A stretch of DNA of 64,000 nt from Arctopsyche grandis (lineage: Eukaryota > Arthropoda > Insecta > Trichoptera > Hydropsychidae). The DNA is taken from the NCBI RefSeq assembly GCF_051622035.1, contig NC_135361.1, positions 27,459,205 to 27,523,204 on the forward strand. The letters run 5' to 3'. A program made the translations under genes and the position numbers. The notes below the pieces were generated by a model that worked only from the letters and a program-made list of their open reading frames with translations, was not told the DNA's origin and did not search any database. Below, in pieces: positions 22,692 to 41,030 of the stretch. Positions within the stretch are counted from its first letter, which is position 1. Each line of letters starts with the position of its first letter.

Positions 22692-23351
22692 CAGTGGCGT
22701 AGGTAGAATTTTTGTGCCCTCATAAAAAATTACGTAAGGGCCCCCTAACATTTATTTAAAATATGAAATAAAATAATTTTAACTACATAAGTATTTGCAT
22801 ATAATACATAGAGTAAATAAGAAAATAAATTACAAGCTCACCGATTTTAATTTTTTTTGTTTCTTGCTTTAAAATTGCGAAATCGCAAATAAGTTTTTGT
22901 CTATGTTCAATGGCCAGTAATGCGAGAATTTTTAGTCTTGATTGACCGATAGAGTTTCTTTTGTAGTCTATAATCATTTTTAACTAACTAAAAGACGTCT
23001 CAATACTCGCCACCGAATAAAAAAAAATACACACACACACACACATTTTTTCTAGATCATGAAAACGTGATCAGTGATCGATTCTGAGTTCGAATCAGTC
23101 AAAATCTCGAGTTCGAATTTTCGCATGATCACAAAACTTCATCTATTGTTACTACGTACATAGATAAAGTAATAGCATAAACTGACGAAAATTCACTTTC
23201 TAAACAAATTTTCAACAAATTTAAATTTTGAATTTTTTGTTTTAACTTTCAATATTTTCAGATTGATAATAATTATTTTTTTCATATGGAGTGTTGAGAA
23301 ATTTTAACTCCTTGTCTAGCTGGGCCCTGATGTTAGATAGCCACGCCACTG
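22692..23351 (-). mobile_element. hAT element remnant with transposase trace
   Basis: Ends CAGTGGCGTAGGTAG and ATAGCCACGCCACTG. A - strand frame at 22977-22783 contains SRLKILALLAIEH, followed by a cluster resembling the last part of TTF-type/hAT transposases. No matching 8-bp flanks remain. The bulk of the transposase is deleted. Confidence 0.65.
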
Positions 23352-23505
23352 CTTTCAATACATATATTATATTATATTATATTCACTCAGTCTCTATTTG
23401 ATAATTTCTCAGGAAATATTACCCATTAAGTTTTTTCCACAAGAACCCTTTTCCAAATAAAACCGATACATTTACTTTACATAGCAGTGTGACTTAATGG
23501 TATCC

Positions 23506-23945
23506 AGCAGTGTGGCTTAATGGTAGCGTGTATGTTTAGCACCAAGTGATCAGTGAGTTCGATCCGCTATACTGCTAGTTAGATTTTGGGGTATTTGTGA
23601 CTCCAAATCGATCGTTTCTTATCAGAGTTTACCAATTTTATCTGATCATTGTTGAAATGGTTCCTCAAAATTGGCAAAAAATCATCTTTCCTGTTGTCAC
23701 AAATCTTCTGTATTTATTGTGTGTATAATTTGTAAAAAATACGTACAAAATCTAAATCCATAGATGTTTCAATGAATTAATTTTGTAATTAATTGATATT
23801 TCGTGTTCTTAAGCTTCTGGAAATACAGTGATTTATGTAATAATAAAATGCTGCTTTGTTTGTAATTAATTGTTCAGGAAGGCGCATCGGGGTCTTCCTG
23901 TCAAACCTTCCTGGTAAATATCTATGTAAAAATAAATAAATAAAA
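23506..23945 (+). mobile_element. tRNA-derived SINE, copy 1
   Basis: The head resembles a tRNA gene: GGCTTAATGGTAGCG is A-box-like and AGTTCGATCCG is B-box-like. The core GTGACTCCAAATCGATCG and CAGAGTTTACCAATTT is shared with copies at 42498, 43985 and 45286. The tail has a hairpin-like pair, GGAAGGCGCAT and CCTTCCTGGTA, followed by an AAATA-rich end. A partial duplicate of the head lies just upstream at 23484-23505. Confidence 0.8.
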
Positions 23946-24142
23946 ATAATAGCATCATATAATTTTTAACTTATCAAATAATAGGAAACATCTTCGCAAA
24001 TGGTTTGGTGATTATTCTGCAAAAAGTCACACAAGTCACTAAAATCTCGATCGCAGAACATCTGGCACTCACAGCGAAATATTGTTAATTATTTTATTAA
24101 ATATTATGTTATTTAAATATTAAACTATAGTATAATGCGATT

Positions 24143-24613
24143 GTGTGGAATCCGCATGAAGCAAATTACTCTCTGATGATTGAGAAAGTGCAAAAAGCAT
24201 TTCTTCGTTTCCAATATAGGAAAGAATATGGGTATTACCAATATCTCTACCCTATTCCTTTCCTTTTGGGCATTCTTGGGTATAATTCCCTTGAACTTCG
24301 GAGAAACTTCACATTAATTCGTTTCGTTCTCCAGCTCCTACGTGGTAATACATCATGCCCGTTGTTGCTGGAGCAGTTGGGACTTTATGTCCCTAATCAC
24401 TATGTGCGTGGTAGACATCATCATTTGATGGCTGTACCTCCTGCCCGCACAGTCCTTTTTCGAATGGCTCCTATTCCAAGAGCTATTCGACTTCTTAATG
24501 AAATCGTTGCTGCCGAGACTGAATGTGATATTTTCCACCTTAGTGAGCGTAAATTGTCGGATATTACTCTAACTCATTTATCTGGTAGTCTGCGCTCATC
24601 ATTGTTTTCATGA
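24143..24613 (+). pseudogene. Non-LTR reverse transcriptase C-terminal fragment
   Basis: About 156 codons, containing IEKVQKAFLRF early, then GYNSLELRRNFTLIRF and LLLEQLGLYVPN. This arrangement (E-K-V-Q-.-.-F-L-R, then L-.-.-R-R) is typical of the region downstream of the reverse transcriptase domain in jockey/CR1-type LINEs. The catalytic domain and endonuclease are missing, so it is a dead 5'-truncated insertion. Confidence 0.75.
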
Positions 24614-24990
24614 TTGATTGTGATTTATGAGTGAAATTTTGATTAACTCTCTTCCATTTGGGCATCACAGGGATGTTTTGTATTTGTAGTTGTTTCTTAT
24701 TTATTGGAACTGGCTGTAGGTGCAAGGCATTCCTTATGCTATATTTTTTTTATTTTATATTTTTACGTTATCTGTTATTATTAAATGCTATTTTTTATGT
24801 TTATGTATGGATGTATTTACATTTATGTTCAAATGTATTTTTTTTTATGTTTAATTGAATAGTATATTATTTTCGATATGTATTAATTTATGTTTAATTG
24901 TTATTTTTGTGTTATATTTTTTGACCATTGTGGTGCTTTACGAATTCCTGTAATGCCACAATGGTCTGTTTAGAATAAAATAAATAAAAT
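24143..24990 (+). mobile_element. LINE 3' end (jockey/CR1-type)
   Basis: A 5'-truncated non-LTR retrotransposon. The open frame 24143-24613 encodes the region after the reverse transcriptase core, then about 370 bp of 3' sequence ends in AATAAAATAAATAAAAT near 24990. The segment GAATTCCTGTAATGCCACAA near the end has a counterpart (GGTAATTCCTGTCATGGCAC) near 38350. Confidence 0.75.
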
Positions 24991-24997
24991 TGTACTA

Positions 24998-25090
24998 ACG
25001 AGTACTCGAGTGCCAGATATTCCGTGATCGAGATTTTATCGATGTGCACGAGATCGCTTTTTGCGGAATAATCCGTTTACCGTCGCAAAC
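24998..25090 (+). repeat. Fragment of the CGGTGATTATT MITE family
   Basis: Contains TACTAACGAGTACTCGAGTG, CCAGATATTCCGTGATCGAG and GCGGAATAATCCG, shared with 1890, 20888, 47745, 52443 and 53300-53470. A related fragment lies at about 23990-24085. Both are too degraded for ends or flanks. Confidence 0.45.
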
Positions 25091-25439
25091 ACCACAAATT
25101 ATGAAATAACATATGTGAAATGATACTGGTCGAAAAATTAGCACTTACTACCAAAACTAGCTATTGACCGGCTCTGCGTCCGGTGTTTCCTACTTGACGA
25201 GTCTTTGGATCTCAATAAACACTGAAACATATCATAAATTGTGCAAAATATTGCAATTGCAGCTGATTTAAATACTATTTGTGCACCAGCGTCACTTCAA
25301 ACAGGTATCACAATCCGATAAAACCGACTAGTATTTTCCTAACCACAAATATCAAACCTGTAAATTGAAAGGGTTTCAAACAAATCCTATTTATGTACAT
25401 ATTACCTTATGAGTATTGTTTAATAGTATAATTTTAGTT

Positions 25440-25563
25440 TATTTACGATTTAATTCGTATATTTGTTGCCTTTTTGACAGCTGCCCGTTTTCACTTTGCA
25501 ATACATTTTGAGGTTATGTGTGGGCGTCATAGTTTTATCTCTAATGTTGATTTCAGTCAAACT
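25440..25563 (+). promoter_or_regulatory. ILF2 promoter/5' untranslated region
   Basis: The 120 bp upstream of the ILF2 start contain TTTTTGACAGCTGCCC and TTTTGAGGTTATGTG. TTTGACAG followed by GAGGTTATG is also found at 14568-14594. The transcription start itself cannot be placed. An upstream in-frame ATG would only add residues before the RGG leader; the RGG-proximal ATG at 25564 fits the length of known ILF2 proteins better. Confidence 0.45.
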
Positions 25564-30316
<4,753 letters not shown>

Positions 30317-30800
30317 TTGTATGAACGTTCGGTTTTAAGTAGGGTTCTCAATTGCGGCCACTTGCAGTGAATAATTGTGTTTTTAATATTATTTTGAGAT
30401 ATTTAGTAGGAATGTTTGGACGTGTTGTGTTAGCGATGTACAAAGTCAGTATGAATAACATATGTATATTCGTAAAAAAATAATATTACCTCATTTCTTT
30501 CCGTGTTAGAAAAGGACGTGGCCTTTTGACTAAGAAACTCTTGGGAACTTCTAAATTAAAATAAAATGTTTAAGTATGTATTAATGTCTAATTTTAAGGC
30601 ATCTCTAACTGTTTTACAAACTTTGTATGTACTGTATTGTATTGTTTGTGAAACTGAAGGTTTTATAAAGAAAATAATTCATCTATAAATTAAAAATCTT
30701 TTCAGTCTATTCTTTTGTTTTTTTATTTCTCTCTTCATACATATAATATTTTATAGTAATAAAAGTGCAAAAAATAAACTTCTCATACTCATGAGTGTTT
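30317..30800 (+). terminator. ILF2: ILF2 3' untranslated region with polyadenylation signals
   Basis: AATAAA occurs at 30560-30565, 30758-30763 and 30773-30778. Which one is used cannot be told from the sequence. Confidence 0.5.
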
Positions 30801-31776
30801 TAAAAAATTTACTTTTTGCACTTGCAATTTCGTCCTCATCCCGTATAGTCACCGAGGATTCTTCCATACCAGAGGTTTATAAAGATCTGTATTTATTTGA
30901 TCAGCAAGCTGTATTGGGCACGTAATTCGTATATCCTACAAATAGTAGTGGAGGGAAAAGTAGAGGGCAAATGGTAACTTGGAAGAAAGAGGCTGTCTTG
31001 GCTCCGGAACATCAGAACATAAGATGGGGCTCAAAAACTTGTTACTTCTTGCCCAAGATAAGGAAAGGTTTACGCAGGCTATCAACAATGTCTGCACGTG
31101 ATAGTCGCCTACGTCCAAACACAGATACGGCACAGGAGGAAAAAGAATTTATGAATATTGTAACGCATTCATTCGTGGCTGAACAATAGAAACTCCAGAT
31201 GAGGATAACGGGACTCAGTAAGCGAGTTCTCACAATGTAACTTGGGAACATGGGAGAGAGTATCCACTATCTAAATGCTATGTAGGCAATTTGTCCTTTA
31301 TAAGGAGGTACACACGGTAGATCAAGTATTCTGGAGCGAGCGGTGATCTCATGTGGACTTCCTGGATCGTTAAATAAATGCTGTGAAGCGACTTTGGCCT
31401 TTCATTTGGATCCTGAACCCACCTCTACGCAACAGTATATTATTGGTTATCGATAAACTGCTCATTGTGAAAGCAGATTAAAATTAGACGGAGACTGGTT
31501 ATGAGGAGGTGGTGATCTTCAGGAAAATATTTCAATGTCAATAAAATTAACTCTATATATATATATATACATAGATATGTACTAGACAAATTTGTATTGG
31601 TCGTTTATTTAACTTTGGGTGCGATTTAACTGTACATTTAGAAAAATACTTTATCTTAAAAAAAATTTATGTGCATTAAACAATCTCGTATTGTGCATCG
31701 AATAAAATATTTTGGCATTATAGAGTGACCATTAAAAATATGAAACGATCATTTGAAAAAATAGATTTTAGCATTA

Positions 31777-31940
31777 GGCCTTGTTCATAGTCTCGACAAA
31801 GTCGAAGAAGTGTCGCTGTTCATACTAATGTCTAATAGTGTTCATAGTAAGCGTGACAGTTTGTTGCGCTTACTATTGTATGAACAGCGACACTTCAGAG
31901 ACTTTGTCGCAGCGACATTTTCGAGACTATGAACAAGGCC
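31777..31940. mobile_element. MITE with GGCCTTGTTCATAGTCTCG ends
   Basis: A 164-bp inverted repeat: GGCCTTGTTCATAGTCTCG pairs with CGAGACTATGAACAAGGCC, and the inner arms (GAAGTGTCGCTGTTCATA) also pair. Flanks TTA/TCA fit the 3-bp target of PIF/Harbinger elements, but 3 bp is weak evidence. Confidence 0.75.
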
Positions 31941-31949
31941 TCAGAATAG

Positions 31950-34351
<2,402 letters not shown>

Positions 34352-35091
34352 CCGCAAAAGGCTATCGAGGCATCTGTTCCATACACTTGATGTTTCGCTC
34401 TCCGCGTCGACAATTCGATCACACCACCTCTGGGAAGACGCTTACAAGATCTTCTATACAGGGACATAAAAAAAATTACTTCCGACAGCGTAATGTTGCT
34501 TCGAAGTGAACGAATTACGACGAATGATTGTGCGTGTCTTTTTTTTAGAGTTGTTATACAAAACGGATTCTTCTGATGTTCACTTTGTTGCTTACGAAGT
34601 ATCTATGTACAAAAGTTTTTTTATTTATTTTAATATCTAATGATTTCTGTTCACTTTGGCTATCACCTCGATTTATAAAATTCATTAAATTAATAATTAT
34701 TCGTAGAAAATGTCTCTCGCCGTCTCGGTCTTTGACCTGTTTTCTTTTTCTTTTTTTTACAAAATTGTCTAGCATATCACAGTTGACCAAACCACCAATA
34801 TATTAATCATTATAAAAAAAAAAACTGAAGTCGAATACATATAAAAAACTAAGATTTCAGATCTTCCTATGAAAATGTACATAAATATTATCATACATTA
34901 AAAATTTTATTGGTTCTAGTAATGTTTGTTTCTTTATACATCAGTTGTTTCGCGAACGATTGTATATAAAAACGATTCCTTCATTGGCTTCGGCTTGATC
35001 ACAATATATAAAATTTTGTTTTAAGTCACATTGACGGCTTAGACTACGTTGAATTTAGGTAGCAGGCGCAATGGGGCGCCGTCGGCGGGGG

Positions 35092-35307
35092 CTAGTGAGG
35101 ACTTTTTGCAGGTGGTTGGTCGGGATGAGGCGGCGGGGCTCCTCCGCCAGGTCGATCTCCGGGCGGATGCCACGCTCCTTGCTCCGCGTGAAAGCCGCCC
35201 ACCTCTCCACCGTCGTATTGCGTATTTTCTAATCGTGTAATAAGGCGTTCGTCCTCGTCACCAAATTCACCTCCCATCAACGACGGCTCACCCACTACCA
35301 TCACATC
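35092..35307 (-). CDS. Chip: Chip exon G, LIM-interaction domain and stop
   Basis: DVMVVGEPSLMGGEFGDEDE and RLITRLENTQYD are nearly identical to the LID of LDB1 and Chip. After NTQYDGG the sequence becomes HAEQGAWHPPGDRPGGGAPP-type, Pro/Gly/His-rich, ending AKSPH then TAG at 35094-35092. The tail is GC-rich relative to the rest of the gene. Confidence 0.95.
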   Translation of the reverse strand, partial: DVMVVGEPSLMGGEFGDEDERLITRLENTQYDGGEVGGFHAEQGAWHPPGDRPGGGAPPPHPDQPPAKSPH

Positions 35308-38300
35308 CTGAAATACAACAAAGAAAACAATCAATAATTGAACGCCTATATTGAATAAAATGTTAATTAATTCATACAAGCTAATAGAAAGTTCACGTTT
35401 ATTTTTGTTTATGTTTAATAATTGCACCTTTAATACACTCGTAATACGTGTACAATTCCATACATTTCATGAAACAGGCCTACTTATAGTAGAGTCACGA
35501 CCTAAATCAATCATACATTTAATCTAAAGAGCTACAAAAAAGCATGAATGATACGACCAGCGATCATAAAACAGGTTGAGTCCAACTTATCATATGATTG
35601 CCGTCTACGATTGGGTGTGATAAACGTCTTAGTAGTCACTATAGTCTCAATTCAACGCTTTTACTGACGTATATGCGATATGCGAGTCTAAGTGCAATTT
35701 ATAATTACTTTCAGGTATTTTATCTTTTTAATGACAACAATTTAAAGAGTTATTTAATTATTCGTTTGTAACAAATTATTTTCGTTTGCTTTATTATAAA
35801 CGGAGCATTTCTAAGATTCTCCGAAAGCTAAGTCGGGCGCTTAAAACTAACTAAAAAAAAAAAATAATAACAAATATATAAATTAACTACGAATAATATA
35901 CCTGAGATGCTAGAGAAAAATTTGGTCCTGGAGATCTTTTTTTACTAGGAACTGGCGGTGCACTGTTAGCGCCACTGGTTGAACCTTTCCGTTTTCTTCT
36001 CTTGTTAGCCGGCCTTTGCGATTCTGAAGCAAAAACGAATGCAAGATGAATCTCACGCTCGTACGACATTACAAAACTAATATAGACTGAAAAATGTTCT
36101 CAATATTTATTTGACCTCAGTAAATTAGCTACAAATGTCGCAATCTAGCTTTTGATTTACGTTAATTTAAAAAAAAAATGTCTAAATAAATAAATTTAAA
36201 TATATATGTACTTGTTTTCAAAGTTTTCTGTACTACGGTAATGAGGGGATCAGGATCATGATAATTGAGATTTTCTAAAAAAAAAATAATGATATACTTT
36301 TCGCTCATCGGAAACATATCACAATGTAAAAGTATGCATATAGAAAAAAAATGGTCCACATCAGTTTCAATGAAGTTTAAGCTTTTTTAATATATATACT
36401 ACAGGTCATCGTGAAATTGATTATTAGTATATTTGAACGGATTAATATTTACCAGGTGGAGCGACCATGCGCTGCCATTTTTGGAATAGCGTCGTTTTTA
36501 GACAGTCCCTCGGAGAAAGAGCGTAAGCTTTATGCCTAGACATCAACTCCTGCATTGGTTCCAATATAACGCACAGCTGAAATCAATCGGATAAAAGACG
36601 TATAAATCAGACGTTCAAGCAAACTTAAATAAAACTTCACACGTGTAAGCATTCATCATAAATACCCTGAGGTAATTAAGGGTGGACGTCGTGATACCCT
36701 GCCGAGTGATATTTTTACTAAGTTGATCGAGCACGGCGTGGTCCGGGCCGTGTCCGACTACTGATCTTGGAATCAATTCTCTATGCGTTCTCACAGCCAA
36801 ATGCCACGACTTTATCCGCATCAGGTCGTCAAAGGTAAACTCGAGTATTAATCTACCCTCCGTACATACCTAGAAGAAGAAATCATAAAAAAATAGTGTA
36901 ACGATACATTACATAAATATGCAAAATGAATATGTACAGTAATATATTACCTTGGTAAACATTGGTTTACCGTGGTGCGTAACCATTGTACATTGATCAC
37001 AGTCGAGCGTAATTGATGTATTGTGAAAGGATTCCTTCGGATGTTTCATATTATAATATAATTCGGTAACGCCGCCTTCAAATATACTTCTGAAGTACCT
37101 TGGTATTAAAGTACGTCCTATTGCTGAAATCAAAGAAAATAAAATATTATTAACCAGCATTTATATCATTTTAATACAAAAAAAGTCACTCGAATTAGAC
37201 GCCATAGCTTCCTATCGATTGGTAGTGAACAAGTGAATCATTTTAACACATTTCACACAAAGTTCTGGTTGACGTCAAACCAGTGACTCTTAGCAGAGCA
37301 CAAGTTCAATAGTTACTATATATTATACGATGATAGAACAAATATATGAGCCGTTATAATTGAAAGTGACATAAGTCCACTTTTCTTCATTTCGAGAAAT
37401 ATCTGGCAAAACATTAAATATTATATAATGTTTTGCGTTTTAACAATATTTAAAAATACTGTTGGCCTGTAATACGTTTATTCTGCTTTCCCGAGATTCT
37501 GGAGATATCGAATTAAAAAAAGGGATGACAATTTGTGAATGAAGTAAAACAGAAATGGTATTTTCGGAACTGAAAATTGGCCTTTCGCCACTTTCAAATA
37601 TAACGGCTCATATGTTCATTAAAACTTCTGTACAGATAAACTGTACCATCATGTCTAGAAAAGCATAAAATTCGAGATGATTTTATATATGTATGTATGT
37701 TACTACTTTAAAAAAGTTGACGAATTCATGTGACAAACCCCAAAGTCAAGCGGAAATCATAACTAAGCTACTCATCAGGGCAATTGTAAATAACAATAGA
37801 CCGTTCCATCAGTGTTCAAAGCAAAACACCTTGTAAAAACATGTTTTTTCTAAGAAATTGACAATAGTGCCCGATTCCTAGCCTAAGTCTAATCATGACT
37901 ATAATCTAAATAATATTACAGATAAAAAACTTTTCATTTAGGACCAATTTCGTTTTCCATCTTATGTTAAAACTACAGCGTAATGCACTGGTAGTAGATA
38001 GATAATGGGTTCAAGTTCCGGACAAATAATCCGCTGACGAGGTCGTTCGGTTATTAAAAAAACACGGATCGACTGTCTATTGTTAGAATTTTCCGATTTT
38101 TCTAGCTTAATTGTTGTAACAGATCCAATAAATAGGTATCCTCCCCCTCAGTTTCTCACAATTTTGAGTTATCAACATCTCGAATTTGTTGAATCTTATA
38201 AATGCTACCTACATATTGTATTTTCTAGCAAATTTGCTATGTATCAAAAATTAGTCGATTGTCCATAGATGTCTCTATTCGTATTTTATGTATGTAGTTA

Positions 38301-39235
38301 TATTAAAATTAGTACTAATGTACAGAAATTAATCTTATCATGTATCGCCTTGGGGTAATTCCTGTCATGGCACATATTATGTAGGTAAAAAACAGAAAAA
38401 AACGCCTCAGAAACAAAATTTTATATAAATAAGAACAACACAGATTACCTAAACACAATCTGCTACAGATCGTCGACTTTAGAGTCTTTAATTAATATTA
38501 TGAGCATTTATAAGAATTATAAATAGGTTGTTGAGCTTTTTTTCCTATCATGCTTGCATTAACATTAGAATAATATAATACTATGATTAATAACAAAATT
38601 AAATTAAAATTGTAAAATAGAAAATGATCAGTAGATCAGTAGCTATTAAAATAGATATAAGATGTATTGTGAACATAATTTAGTAATAATAATAAAAAGC
38701 ATTTAAAAATCAAATATAAATAAGAACCTATTTTCACAAAATCATATAAAAAAAGTATAAAACTACTTCATTATTATCTTGAATTATTCATATATTTCGA
38801 TTAAGATTCTTTCACGGAACACTTGTTCACACCGTCTTGGACTAAATATACCGAAGTTTATCCAGCAGGTGATGATCACCAAACATGATTTGGCATTTTC
38901 AAAAATATAAGTAAAATCTAATGAAATCTAGACACTAGACACTAAAAAATATACATACTGTATCTCTTCGGTCCATCTTCAAGGCAAAACGTGAGAGTGA
39001 GAGTGGCATCGTCCTCAAAGAACTCCGTAGCGAAAGCGTCCCACCACAAATTATCAGATTCCTGAAACATTTTTCAACACAAACATTTTAAAAATTGACA
39101 CACACGAGACGAGTAATTAATATTAAATACAAATGTAAAATTAAAAAATGTATAGTGACCTCTGTTCTCTGCTGCAAGCGCTTGTTGAGTTCGTAGACTC
39201 GATAATCTGGTTGGCCAAAGTAGGGTGTGTGCCTC
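35092..39235 (-). CDS. Chip: Chip/LDB1 orthologue, LIM-domain-binding cofactor (5' end missing)
   Basis: Coding exons on the - strand, in transcript order: 39235-39160, 39061-38959, 37123-36951, 36869-36666, 36576-36453, 36023-35902, 35307-35092. They total 1,018 bp; every junction is GT-AG and the frame is continuous, giving about 338 residues to a TAG stop. The dimerization domain opens with RHTPYFGQPDYRVYELNKRL and includes WWDAFATEFFEDD, RYFRSIFEGGVTELYYNMKH, LDCDQCTMVTHHGKPMFTK and SKNITRQGITTSTLNYLR. The basic signal KRRKRK follows, then the LIM-interaction domain (VMVVGEPSLMGGEFG.. ERLITRLENTQYD). Family knowledge: Ldb/Chip proteins dimerize in the nucleus and bridge LIM-homeodomain/LMO proteins and SSBP partners to link enhancers and promoters. 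The first coding exon (about 20 or more residues before RHTPY) was not found. The C-terminal 40 residues are Pro/Gly-rich and differ from vertebrate LDB1. Confidence 0.95.
35902..36023 (-). CDS. Chip: Chip exon F
   Basis: ESQRPANKRRKRKGSTSG, then NSAPPVPSKKRSPGPNFSLA and SQ. It carries the nuclear localisation signal KRRKRK and the short conserved segment before the LIM-interaction domain. Donor GTATAT. Confidence 0.95.
36453..36576 (-). CDS. Chip: Chip exon E
   Basis: LCVILEPMQELMSRHKAYAL, then SPRDCLKTTLFQKWQRMVAP and P, plus one base of the next codon. This is the end of the dimerization region. Acceptor TGATTTCAG, donor GTAAAT. Confidence 0.95.
36666..36869 (-). CDS. Chip: Chip exon D
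   Basis: 68 codons: VCTEGRLILEFTFDDLMRIK, then RTHRELIPRSVVGHGPDHAV to STLNYLR. Compared with vertebrate LDB1 the loop after RELIPRS differs in sequence. Donor GTATTT. Confidence 0.95.
36951..37123 (-). CDS. Chip: Chip exon C
   Basis: 173 bp encoding TIGRTLIPRYFRSIFEGG through HGKPMFTK, part of the dimerization domain. Acceptor TTGATTTCAG, donor GTAATA. A 1.8-kb intron with a MITE precedes it. Confidence 0.95.
37347..37610 (+). mobile_element. MITE with TGAGCCGTTATA ends, in a Chip intron
   Basis: Inverted ends TGAGCCGTTATAATT and AATATAACGGCTCA, flanked by TA on both sides. It is the inverted homologue of 6201-6438 and lies in the Chip intron 37124-38958. Confidence 0.85.
37965..38385 (+). 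mobile_element. Possible SINE in a Chip intron
   Basis: The start has GCACTGGTAGTAGATAGA and GGGTTCAAGTTCCGGAC; the second resembles a tRNA B box. The end has GGTAATTCCTGTCATGGCAC, similar to the 3' end of the LINE at 24143-24990, as expected for a SINE that borrows a LINE tail. The A box is poor and the middle diverged. Confidence 0.45.
38959..39061 (-). CDS. Chip: Chip exon B
   Basis: 34 codons plus one base: ESDNLWWDAFATEFFEDD, then TLTFCLEDGPKRY. Acceptor ATGTTTCAG, donor GTATGT. Confidence 0.93.
39160..39235 (-). CDS. Chip: Chip exon A (first one found)
   Basis: Begins with the last base of a split codon, then RHTPYFGQPDYRVYELNKRL and QQRTE. The acceptor is CCCTGTTCCCAG; a second AG three bases later is possible but would drop the Arg that is conserved in LDB1. 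Donor GTCACT. Confidence 0.88.
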
Positions 39236-39689
39236 CTGGGAACAGGGACAGATCTACGGATAACGGATAAACGTAGCCATCATATAGACAGTGCGTGCAA
39301 ATAGCGGCAAAACATGCAAATAGGAATTGGTGGTGAACGCTAACTATTCAGTGTAATGTATGTATGTGTATATATATATATATAGATCAAAGCATTGTCA
39401 TTTTCATTCACACCTTATTTCTATTTCAGGAATATGAACAAATGGCAAGACAAAGAAACATATTCCTGAATATTTGAATAGAATATATAATCTTAAAATA
39501 TAATAGAATGTGATATACGTATGAAGCGAATGAAAATGGTATGAATGGAAATTTTCAATGATTTATGAATGAGTTTGATTGAAGAGTGGTATATTTTGTA
39601 CCGGACCTGATCATATATGAAAATATACGTATAGACTATTAGACCAATAATGTGGTATATTAATTCAAAATTGACTTTTTTATATAATT

Positions 39690-40100
39690 TCATATACATA
39701 TAATATCACTATTGCGTCTGTGTGTGTCTGTCTGTCTGTCTGAAATAACGTTCGCCGTACTATAATAGTCGTTTCGATTCGATAAACATATGTACGTCAT
39801 AGCTAAACCACTGTCAAAACGTATATACGAATACAATAACAAAAGAAAAAAACTTCTATATATATACTGATCGCTACCAATGATTCCGCTTAGCAGAGAA
39901 TTTACCGCCATCTATTGAAAATTTATTTTATTAATTAATTTTGCTATAGGTGTTTTATATTTTTTATATTTAGATAGGTAGGTAGTTTTTAGCATTTTTT
40001 TTTAATATTAAACAATTAAATATAAATATATTTAAAAGGTATTTGAAAAAAATTCGACTGCATGGGGCGAACACACATTTCTTTTAATTTTTTTTTAATT
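39690..40100 (+). repeat. Dispersed repeat, copy 1 (intact site for a MITE in copy 2)
   Basis: Blocks AGTCGTTTCGATTC, TAAACCACTGTCAAAACGTA, CTTAGCAGAGAATTTACCGC and CACATTTCTTTTAATTTTTT occur in the same order at about 52370-53215, and the last also at about 29440-29515. (GTCT)n lies at about 39724-39740. The class is unknown. Confidence 0.7.
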
Positions 40101-40273
40101 TAATAACTTAATATGCCAACATACATATAAAATCATATAGTAGTATATCCCTAAAAATAATTTATAATACACCCATATATACTAACTTGAAAAAACTTAT
40201 AAATAATATTCCGTTTGTTACAGACATTACTAACAAACTAACCAGTAGATTCTATGACAGAATCACTAATAAC

Positions 40274-40375
40274 TAGAGGTAGGATAGTCACAGTGCTATC
40301 CATTGTTCGGCAAACCTTTAACAATGCATTTACAACCTTTGAACAATACACGGCCCCCTCAGGCTCCGGTGACTA
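40274..40375 (+). mobile_element. TAGAGGTAGG MITE, copy 4
   Basis: Starts TAGAGGTAGGATAGTC and ends GGCTCCGGTGACTA, flanked by identical CTAATAAC at 40266-40273 and 40376-40383. It is shorter than the others because part of the central palindrome is deleted. Confidence 0.85.
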
Positions 40376-40439
40376 CTAATAACCATACTAACACATGTGT
40401 GAAGAGTCTCGGTGATTACAACAAAATGTCTATACCCTT

Positions 40440-40740
40440 CAGGTATAACACACAGATTACCTAAACACAATCTGCTTTAGGTCATCGACTTTAGAGAGTC
40501 TTTAATTAATATTATGTATTAGATGTATTATGAGCATTTAAGATAAGAATTGGAATAAGAATTGTAAATAGGTTTTTCAGTTATTTTTCCTATTACGCTG
40601 TACATTATAATAACATAATACTATGATTAGTAACAAAATTAAATTAAAACCGTAAAATAGAAAATGATCAGTAGATCAGTAGCTATTAAAATAGATGTAT
40701 TGTGAAAATAATTTAGTAATAATAAAAAGCATATAAAAAT
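40440..40740 (+). repeat. Direct repeat of 38440-38710
   Basis: CACAGATTACCTAAACACAA, ATCATG/ATTACGCTG-type differences and GAAAATGATCAGTAGATCAG are shared with about 38440-38710 in the same order and orientation. A duplicated segment or two copies of one repeat. Confidence 0.7.
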
Positions 40741-40869
40741 CAAAAAAATATAGTAGTATAGTATATAATATAGGGTAGTATACATATAAAACCATAGTCA
40801 ACGCTTATGGCCAATTTTGTAAATATGTACTATATATAAATTTATAACAATATTATAAATTTGAAATTA

Positions 40870-41030
40870 TATTCAAATAATGGTGACAAATAGAGGCTAA
40901 GTGGCCAATTTGGTGTGGAACCATTTCAACAATGAAATCAGATATATTAGCAAACTCTGATAGGAAACGATCGATCTGGAGTTGCATATATCCAAATTCT
41001 GGCAGGCAACACCAACGGAATCCATGACCC
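40870..41030 (-). mobile_element. tRNA-derived SINE core fragment
   Basis: Contains TTTCAACAATGAAATCAGA and CTCTGATAGGAAACGATCGA, the core of the SINE family seen at 45286-45715. Head and tail are missing. Confidence 0.6.

Noticed and set aside
23506..23580. tRNA gene (also at 42498, 43985, 45660-45715)
   Set aside because: A- and B-box-like motifs are present but no cloverleaf can be drawn and the sequence continues into a shared SINE core and tail.
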